From Bradyrhizobium sp. SZCCT0148 (GTDB lineage Bacteria > Pseudomonadota > Alphaproteobacteria > Rhizobiales > Xanthobacteraceae), in assembly GCF_018129985.1 (NCBI RefSeq), contig NZ_JAFCKT010000004.1, forward strand, positions 124,001 to 188,000: a stretch of DNA of 64,000 bases, in the 5' to 3' direction. Shown here one piece after another: positions 58,173 to 64,000 of this stretch. The notes beneath the pieces were generated by a model. That model made no database searches, was not told the DNA's origin, and saw nothing but the letters and a program-made list of their open reading frames with translations. Numbering within the stretch: position 1 is the first letter of the stretch; each line of letters opens with the position of its first letter. A program made the translations under genes and the position numbers.

Positions 58173-58886
58173 TCACAGGGCCAAATAACGCCGGCGGATC
58201 GCCTCATCAGCTTTCAGCTCGTCGATTCCGGCGGCGTAGACGATCTGGCCCTTGTCGATGATCGTGGCGTGGCTCGCGAGCCCCAGGCAGAAATGCATGT
58301 TCTGCTCGGCAATCAGCACGGTCGATCCCATGCTTCGGAGCTGCCGCAACAACTCGCCGATCCGCTGCACGATGATCGGCGCGAGCCCCTCGCTGGGCTC
58401 GTCCAGCAACAGGAGCGCGGGGTTACCCATCAGCGTGCGCGCGATCGCCAGCATCTGCTGTTCGCCGCCCGAGAGACGCCCGGCGATACGATGGCGCAGC
58501 GGCTCCAGCAACGGGAAGACCTCGTAGATGCGCTTGATCGGCCATTCGTCCTGGCCCTCCGGTCCCTTCTTGCGGCCGATAACCAGATTGTCCTCGACGC
58601 TGTGCTCCGGAAAGATCTGGCGGTCCTCCGGCACGAAGCCGAGGCCGGCGCGCGCGATATGATACGGCTTCCAGCCGGAGATCACCGCGCCACGCAGGCT
58701 TACTTTGCCCCGCCGCGGCGGCGCCAGCCCCATGATCGCCTTCATCGTGGTGGACTTGCCGGCGCCGTTGCGGCCCAGCAGCGCCATGGTCTCGCCCTGC
58801 CGCACCGAGAGGCCGACACCGAACAGAATCTGGCTGGTGCCGTAGTAGACGTCGAGATCGGCGACCTCAATGACGACAGCATTCAT
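58173..58886 (-). CDS. livF: Branched-chain-amino-acid-type ABC ATP-binding protein LivF
   Basis: The 237-residue ABC ATPase has Walker A GRNGAGKST, signature LSGGEQQMLAIARTLM, Walker B LLLLDEPSEGLAP and the LivF-type IAEQNMHFCLGLA. ATG 58886 overlaps the livG stop by 4 nt. It is last in the importer operon. Members import branched-chain amino acids, amides, urea or aromatic acids; the divergent acyl-CoA synthetase suggests an organic acid. Confidence 0.9.
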   Translation of the reverse strand: MNAVVIEVADLDVYYGTSQILFGVGLSVRQGETMALLGRNGAGKSTTMKAIMGLAPPRRGKVSLRGAVISGWKPYHIARAGLGFVPEDRQIFPEHSVEDNLVIGRKKGPEGQDEWPIKRIYEVFPLLEPLRHRIAGRLSGGEQQMLAIARTLMGNPALLLLDEPSEGLAPIIVQRIGELLRQLRSMGSTVLIAEQNMHFCLGLASHATIIDKGQIVYAAGIDELKADEAIRRRYLAL

Positions 58887-59638
58887 GCCGCCGCCCCCGC
58901 ATGCTCAGTACCCAGATAAGCCTCGATCACAGCGCTGTTGTTGCGGATCTCGTCGGGCGTCCCGGTTGCCAGAATGCGGCCATAGCAGAGCACGACGATT
59001 TTGGGCGCGATCTTGAACACGATGTCCATGTCGTGCTCGATGAAAACGACGGTAATTTTCTGGGTCTCCCAGAGCTCGCGCACCTTGTCGATCATGCGCC
59101 AGCGCTCTTCCGGTCCCATGCCGGCGGTGGGCTCGTCCAGCAACAGCACCTTCGGTTCGAGCACCAGCGCAAGGGCAATATCGAGCAGCTTCTGGTCGCC
59201 ATGCGACAGCGTCGCGGCCGTGCGATGGCGTTTTCCCGCCAAGCCCAACAGCTCCATCACATGCTCGGCGCGATCGCGCGTTTCCGGCAAGGGAAAACGC
59301 TTGTGCAGCACCGCCGAGGTGCGCTGGTCGGCGCTGACGGCAGCCAACATGGTCTCCTGCACCGTCAGCGACCTGAAGATGCTGGCGACCTGGAAGGCTC
59401 GGCCGATGCCGTGACGGACGATCTCCGGCGGGGAGCGGCCGGCGAGGTCGACGCCGTCGAGCAGCACCTCACCGCTGTCAGGCTTCAGCGCGCCGGTGAT
59501 GAGGTTGAAGAAGGTGCTCTTGCCGGCACCGTTCGGACCGATCACGGCCGTCAGCGAGCCGTCGGGAAAGTCGAGCGAGACGTCGTTGGTCGCCTTCACG
59601 CCGCCGAAGGATTTTGCGAGGTTGCGGATCTCGAGCAT
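58883..59638 (-). CDS. livG: Branched-chain-amino-acid-type ABC ATP-binding protein LivG
   Basis: The 251 residues have Walker A GPNGAGKSTFFN, signature LSHGDQKLLDIALAL, Walker B VLLLDEPTAGMGPEE and FIEHDMDIVFKIA, all LivG-like. ATG 59638 starts two nucleotides after the livM stop (TAGCGATG); the open frame upstream lies inside livM and was trimmed. Confidence 0.9.
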   Translation of the reverse strand: MLEIRNLAKSFGGVKATNDVSLDFPDGSLTAVIGPNGAGKSTFFNLITGALKPDSGEVLLDGVDLAGRSPPEIVRHGIGRAFQVASIFRSLTVQETMLAAVSADQRTSAVLHKRFPLPETRDRAEHVMELLGLAGKRHRTAATLSHGDQKLLDIALALVLEPKVLLLDEPTAGMGPEERWRMIDKVRELWETQKITVVFIEHDMDIVFKIAPKIVVLCYGRILATGTPDEIRNNSAVIEAYLGTEHAGAAA

Positions 59639-59640
59639 CG

Positions 59641-60660
59641 CTAGTGCCCCTTGCCTGCGTCGCGCCGCTGCGAAAACCATTCGGCGACGAAGTCCAGCAG
59701 GCCTTTGCGCAGGCCCAGCGCGAAGAACAGGATGACGATTCCAAGCACGATGCCATGGTATTCGGTGAACCGCGTCACGGTGTCGTTGAGCAGCAAGAGC
59801 AGCACGGTCCCGACCATCGGCCCGAGGAAGGTCGATACGCCACCGAGCATGTTGATGAAGATACCTTCGCCCGAGATGGTCCAATAGGCGAACTCCGGAT
59901 AGGCGCCGGAAACGAACAGCGCCATCACCATGCCGCCCATGGACGCAAACAGCGCCGCCAGCACGAACACGGTGAGCTTGGCGCGCCAGACGTCGATGCC
60001 GAGGAAGCTCGCGCGCGCGGCGTTGTCGCGGATCATGCGCAGCGTAAAGCCGAACGGCGATTGTGCGATCTGGCGCATCGCGAGGAGGCCGAGGATCAGC
60101 AGCGCGCAGCTTGCGATGTAGAGATGAACGTGGTTGGCAAGATTGATCCCGAGGAAGGAGGGACGCGGAATGCCGCCGCGCAGGCCCTGGTCGCCGCCGG
60201 TGAAGGAAGCCCAGGATAGAATGGTCGAGTGGATCAGCATCTGGAAGGCGAGCGTGACGAAGGCGAAATAGATCTCCTTCAGCCGCACGCAGATCGCGCC
60301 GATCACGGCTGCGATCACCGCCGTGATCGCCAGCGTCGCCACGAAGGCCACGGGAATGGGAACGCCGAGCTTCTGCATGATCAGGCCGAAGCTGTAAGCG
60401 CCAAGGCCGAAGAACATGCCATGGCCGAACGAGGTCAGGCCGGTGTAGCCGACGAGCAGATTGAGCGAAGTCGCGAACAGACCATAAGCCGAGCAGCGGA
60501 TGACGAAATCGAGCAGCGCCTTGCTGCCCGTGAACAGCGGCAGGCTCGCCAGCACGGCAAAAGCGATCAGCGCGATCAGGATGTCGCGATAGCGCCCAGG
60601 CGCAGCGCCGCTGCGCACAGGCGCCAGCGTCCCGGCGCCGCCGGCCTCGAGCTCAGTCAT
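59641..60660 (-). CDS. livM: Branched-chain-amino-acid-type ABC permease LivM
   Basis: The 339-residue permease has LLVGYTGLTSFGHGMFFGLGAY, the coupling segment FGFTLRMIRDNAARASFLGID and GGVSTFLGPMVGTVLLL. ATG 60660 overlaps the livH stop by 4 nt. It forms the channel with LivH. Confidence 0.9.
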   Translation of the reverse strand: MTELEAGGAGTLAPVRSGAAPGRYRDILIALIAFAVLASLPLFTGSKALLDFVIRCSAYGLFATSLNLLVGYTGLTSFGHGMFFGLGAYSFGLIMQKLGVPIPVAFVATLAITAVIAAVIGAICVRLKEIYFAFVTLAFQMLIHSTILSWASFTGGDQGLRGGIPRPSFLGINLANHVHLYIASCALLILGLLAMRQIAQSPFGFTLRMIRDNAARASFLGIDVWRAKLTVFVLAALFASMGGMVMALFVSGAYPEFAYWTISGEGIFINMLGGVSTFLGPMVGTVLLLLLNDTVTRFTEYHGIVLGIVILFFALGLRKGLLDFVAEWFSQRRDAGKGH

Positions 60661-61559
60661 GCCGCCTCCTTGCCGAACAGGCCGGTGGGCTTTGAGACGA
60701 GCACGATCACCATGAACAGATACATCAGGCCTTCCGTGAACAGGGGAAAGCCGAGCGAGCCGTAGGACCTGATCAGGCCGAGCAGCAGCGCGCCGATCAG
60801 CGCGCCCAGGATCGAGCCCATGCCCCCGATCACGGTGACGATGAAGGATTCGATCAGTACCGAAAATCCCATCCCCGGGGTCAGCGAGCGCACCGGCGCT
60901 GCGAGCGCGCCGGCGAGCCCCGCCAGCATTCCGCCGAGCGCGAACACGCCGCCATAGATCAGGCCGGTGTTGATACCGAGCGCCGAGACCATGCCCGGAT
61001 TATGCGCAGCCGCGCGGATCACCTTGCCAATGCGCGTGCGCGACAGGCCCGCACCGAGCACGACAGCCGCAACGAGCGCGACGCCGATCAGCAGCAGATA
61101 ATAAGGCGGCACCACGCCGCCGGCGATGAACAGCGGCATGACCTGGAACGCCGCCGGCATACCCATCGACTTGAATTCCGGCCCCCAGATGATGCGCACA
61201 ACGTCGTCGAAGATCAGCACGAAGGCATAGCAGACGAGCAGCTGCATCAAGACGTCCGCGCCATAGACGCGGCTCATGAAGACGCGCTCGAAGATCAGGC
61301 CGAGAGCCGCGGTGCCGGCCGCACCTGCGAGCATCGCCAGCGCAAAGCTGCCGGTGAGCTGATAGGCCGTCATCGCGAAATAGGCGCCGAACATGTAGAA
61401 GGCGCCGTGGCTGAAATTGACCACCTTGAGGACGCCGAAAATCAAGGTGAGCCCGACCGCGACCAGGAACAGCAGCATGCCGATGATGAGGCCGCTGGTG
61501 GTTTGCGTCACCAGGCAGGCGGAGCTGGAGAGGCAACCGGCAAGCGCGTCGAGATCCAC
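60657..61559 (-). CDS. livH: Branched-chain-amino-acid-type ABC permease LivH
   Basis: The 300-residue permease has IFGVLKVVNFSHGAFYMFGAY, the coupling region GKVIRAAAHNPGMVSALGIN and GGMGSILGALIGALLLGLI. No ATG fits the usual N-terminus; I chose GTG 61559 (VDLDALAGCLSSSACLV), which gives the expected length though its ribosome site is weak. The frame is open to 61724, but that part overlaps livK. Confidence 0.82.
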   Translation of the reverse strand: MDLDALAGCLSSSACLVTQTTSGLIIGMLLFLVAVGLTLIFGVLKVVNFSHGAFYMFGAYFAMTAYQLTGSFALAMLAGAAGTAALGLIFERVFMSRVYGADVLMQLLVCYAFVLIFDDVVRIIWGPEFKSMGMPAAFQVMPLFIAGGVVPPYYLLLIGVALVAAVVLGAGLSRTRIGKVIRAAAHNPGMVSALGINTGLIYGGVFALGGMLAGLAGALAAPVRSLTPGMGFSVLIESFIVTVIGGMGSILGALIGALLLGLIRSYGSLGFPLFTEGLMYLFMVIVLVSKPTGLFGKEAA

Positions 61560-61641
61560 GGGAGCACTTTCATTGCGGCGCGCCTGACAGGGCGCGGAAA
61601 ACGAGATGGCGGAGACGGTCGCCCGTCTCCGCTGTATCGGA

Positions 61642-62901
61642 TCAGGTGTAGCCCTTGCTCTTCTTCCACTCGGCCTCGAGCTCGAAGATCGTTTTCCAGT
61701 CGCCGGCCTTGACCTCCGGCACATACGGCTCCTGCGGGATCGTGGTGCCCCAGCCGATGGCGTAGCCGACCAGCGTGTGATCGTCGCCGCGCATCGTCAC
61801 GGTGCCGTCGGCACCGAACGGGCACTTGATGGTGAGGCCCTTCAATGCCTCCGCGAGCTTCTTGCCGTCGGCGGAGTTCGCCTTCTTGGCGGCCTCAGCG
61901 AGGAACATCACCGCGGTCGCGTTCTGCCACGACCAGTTGGTCGGATATTCGTTGTACTTCGCCTTGTAGGCATCGCCCCAGGCCGCGTTCTCCGGCGTGG
62001 TCGGAAAGGTCTTGATGTAACGGTTGCCGGAGTGGATGCCCTTGGGCAGGTTCTTCACCACGGTGAGCGCGGTGTAGTCGGCCATGTTGACCGCGAACAC
62101 CTCCATCTGGCTGAACATCGCGTAGATGTTGGCCTGGTCGATGTAGGAGGTGAGATCGCCGCCCCACAGGCAGGAATAAAGCGCCTGCGGCTTGGCCTGC
62201 AGGATCTTGGTCACGACCTCGGTGTAGTCGGGCTGGAACAGCTTAGGCCAGGACTCGCTGATGATTTCGACGTCGGGCGCGAAACGCTTCAAGTACAGCG
62301 TGAACTCGCCGGTGGTGTCGCGGCCATAGGCATAGTCCGGCGAACAGGTCGCCCATTTCTTCAAGCCCTTGGCCTTGGCGATCGCGGCGGCATAGCTGCC
62401 GCCGACGATGGAATCGTGGATACCCTGGCGCACGCAGCGGAACGCGTTCGGGATGTGCTGCTTCGGATCGGCCGTCAGCGATGACGCTTCCGAGCAGGTG
62501 TGGATGCAGAGCACGCCGAGATCGCGCGCGACCTCATGCACGGCGAAGGATCCCGAGGACGCCTCACCGTCGAGCAGCAGTTCGCAGCCGTCGGTGTTGA
62601 CGAGCTCGCGCGCGACACGCGCGGCTTCCTGCGGCTGGCCCTTGGAATCGCGGATCACCATCTCGATCTGTCGGCCGGCAAGGCCGCCGGCGGCGTTGAC
62701 CTTCTCGACCTCGAGCATCACCGCATTGCGCGAGGATGTGCCGAGCTGCGCCACGCGGCCCGACAGGATCGTCGGCATGCCGATCTTGATGGTCTTGGCT
62801 TGCGCACGCGCCACCCAGGGCGCGGCAACACTCATCGCACCGGCGCCCATCAGCGCCAGCGTTGAACGGCGGCTGATGCCCGGCGTGCGGGTTCTCGTCA
62901 T
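61642..62901 (-). CDS. livK: Liv-type ABC periplasmic binding protein
   Basis: The 419 residues have a twin-arginine-like leader (SRRSTLALMGAG, RR at 11-12) and a receptor-type binding fold: IKIGMPTILSGRVAQLGTSSRNAVMLEVEKVNAAGGLAGRQ is the lobe 1 start in part, with WATCSPDYAYGRDTTGEF later. ATG 62901 follows GGGAGGGG. It is first in the importer operon and divergent from the acyl-CoA synthetase. The YAYGR region resembles amide or aromatic-acid binders more than classic LivK (inference). Confidence 0.88.
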   Translation of the reverse strand: MTRTRTPGISRRSTLALMGAGAMSVAAPWVARAQAKTIKIGMPTILSGRVAQLGTSSRNAVMLEVEKVNAAGGLAGRQIEMVIRDSKGQPQEAARVARELVNTDGCELLLDGEASSGSFAVHEVARDLGVLCIHTCSEASSLTADPKQHIPNAFRCVRQGIHDSIVGGSYAAAIAKAKGLKKWATCSPDYAYGRDTTGEFTLYLKRFAPDVEIISESWPKLFQPDYTEVVTKILQAKPQALYSCLWGGDLTSYIDQANIYAMFSQMEVFAVNMADYTALTVVKNLPKGIHSGNRYIKTFPTTPENAAWGDAYKAKYNEYPTNWSWQNATAVMFLAEAAKKANSADGKKLAEALKGLTIKCPFGADGTVTMRGDDHTLVGYAIGWGTTIPQEPYVPEVKAGDWKTIFELEAEWKKSKGYT

Positions 62902-63005
62902 TTTCCCCTCCCTCTGTCGGGTCGGCGTTTCAAATCCCTGTCGGAGATCGTGTCGTCTCCATAGTCTCAAGGATTTCAGAGGTAGGGGGGTGACGTCAAG
63001 CCAAA

Positions 63006-63030
63006 GATGAATTACGAGTCAGAATTCATC
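63006..63030. promoter_or_regulatory. Candidate operator in the liv/acyl-CoA synthetase divergent promoter
   Basis: GATGAATT-ACGAGTCAG-AATTCATC is a perfect 8-bp inverted repeat with a 9-nt centre, 42 nt before the synthetase ATG. Its size suits a TetR- or MarR-type repressor dimer. No such regulator is in the window. Confidence 0.55.
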
Positions 63031-63071
63031 GAGTAAGGCAACGAGGCCGCAAGCGGCCCAAAATCCGCGCA

Positions 63072-64000
63072 ATGATCAACCTGTCGAGCTTCATCGCCTT
63101 CCATGCCCGGCGCTCGCCGGACCGGCCTGCGCTGAAATATCGCGGCGAGGAGATGTCCTACGCGGCGTTCGACGGGCGTGTCCGGAGGGTGGCAGGCTGG
63201 CTCGCCGCACAGGGCATTGGCGCCGGCGATGTCGTGGCGGTGCTGATGAAAAATAGCGCCGCGTTCCTGGAGGTCGTTTTCGCCACCAGCCATCTCGGCG
63301 CGGTGTTCTTGCCGATTAACTTCCGCCTCTCCCGCGACGAGGTCGGCTACATCACCGGCAATTCCGGCGCACGGCTTCTGATCGTCGATGAGGAATTGGC
63401 CGCGAATGCCGCGGGCACGAGAATTGTCGTGCTCGACGAGGCCGCGCAGCAGAGCCTCACGCATCTCACAGGCGATGCGCCGCCCGCGCCGATGCATGAC
63501 CGCGCATCATCCGACCTGATGCGGCTGATGTATACCTCGGGCACGACCGACCGCCCCAAGGGCGTGATGCTTACCTACGATAATTTCTACTGGAAGTCCG
63601 CCGACCAAACGATCGCGCTGGGTTTGAGTGCCGAGACGCGCCTGCTCGTCGTCGGCCCGCTCTATCACGTCGGCGCGCTCGACCTGCCCGGCATCGCCGT
63701 GCTCTGGCATGGCGGCTTCATCCGCATCGAACGCAATTTCGAGCCTGAATGCGCGCTTGCGGCGATTGACGAGGACGAGCTGAACGCCGCCTGGTTCGCA
63801 CCGGTCATGACCAGCGCGATGCTCACCTGCCCGACGCGAGAGCGCTACGACGTCTCCAGCCTGCAATGGGCGATCGGCGGCGGCGAGAAGACGCCGGAGC
63901 TGCGCATCCGCGCCTTCTCGGACTATTTCCACAATGCGCGCTATATCGATGCGTATGGCCTCACCGAGACCGTCGGCGGCGATACCTTCATGGAGGCCGG
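63072..64000 (+). CDS. Acyl-CoA synthetase (AMP-binding family), C-terminus beyond the window
   Basis: The first 309 residues are visible: MINLSSFIAFHARRSPDRPALKY start, the P-loop-like signature MYTSGTTDRPKGVMLTYDNF, GPLYHVGALDLPG and DAYGLTETVGGD, the standard AMP-forming acyl-CoA ligase motifs. It would activate a carboxylic acid to its CoA thioester. The ribosome site before ATG 63072 is weak. Divergence from a Liv-type importer, as in Rhodopseudomonas aromatic-acid loci, suggests the imported acid is its substrate. Confidence 0.88.
   Translation, partial: MINLSSFIAFHARRSPDRPALKYRGEEMSYAAFDGRVRRVAGWLAAQGIGAGDVVAVLMKNSAAFLEVVFATSHLGAVFLPINFRLSRDEVGYITGNSGARLLIVDEELAANAAGTRIVVLDEAAQQSLTHLTGDAPPAPMHDRASSDLMRLMYTSGTTDRPKGVMLTYDNFYWKSADQTIALGLSAETRLLVVGPLYHVGALDLPGIAVLWHGGFIRIERNFEPECALAAIDEDELNAAWFAPVMTSAMLTCPTRERYDVSSLQWAIGGGEKTPELRIRAFSDYFHNARYIDAYGLTETVGGDTFMEA

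Overview
The window is high-GC DNA from what looks like a soil alphaproteobacterium of the Bradyrhizobium/Rhodopseudomonas type. The inference rests on codon bias, the abundance of ABC importers, a complete nor cluster with NNR/FNR-type boxes, ChvE-GguAB and YtfQRT-YjfF sugar importers, an Azospirillum-type sugar dehydrogenase, and two copies of a GC-rich palindromic repeat. No rRNA, tRNA, CRISPR array, insertion sequence or prophage was seen.

Layout. (1) 1-14805: one giant exported filamentous adhesin, read leftward and cut by the window edge after 4,663 codons, preceded by a small secreted protein of unknown function. (2) 15100-18812: a periplasmic binding protein translationally coupled to a hybrid histidine kinase, with no permease or ATPase nearby, so probably a sensor module. 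(3) 18833-24210: a leftward operon with an SsuABC/TauABC-type importer, a tandem-domain nitrilase-superfamily hydrolase whose second domain lacks the catalytic Cys, and a LysR regulator. (4) 24509-27154: a LysR gene divergent from a glyoxalase-fold dioxygenase/hydrolase pair that resembles quinone-resistance (mhq) genes, ending at a strong terminator, then corA. (5) 28486-35398: an amidase plus a complete peptide-type ABC importer, followed by a PfkB-family sugar kinase. (6) 36596-42171: norEFCBQD, nitric oxide reductase with its assembly proteins, with three TTG-N8-CAA boxes. (7) 42651-56512: a sugar-acid pathway region with two monosaccharide importers (YtfQRT-YjfF and ChvE-GguAB), a GntR regulator, an arabinose/galactose 1-dehydrogenase, an aldose epimerase, an SMP-30 lactonase and a XylX-like FAH-fold dehydratase. 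(8) 56620-64000: a YeiH-family membrane protein, a Liv-type ABC importer (F, G, M, H, K), and a divergent acyl-CoA synthetase cut by the right edge.

How the parts work together. Most of the window is uptake followed by a first catabolic step: amide or ureide import with hydrolysis, peptide or amide import with an amidase, sugar import with oxidation to lactone and aldonate, and acid import with CoA activation. Gene packing is extreme: many neighbouring genes share 4-nt ATGA or GTGA overlaps, which also decide several GTG starts. Perfect or near-perfect inverted repeats sit upstream of several operons and are reported as candidate operators.
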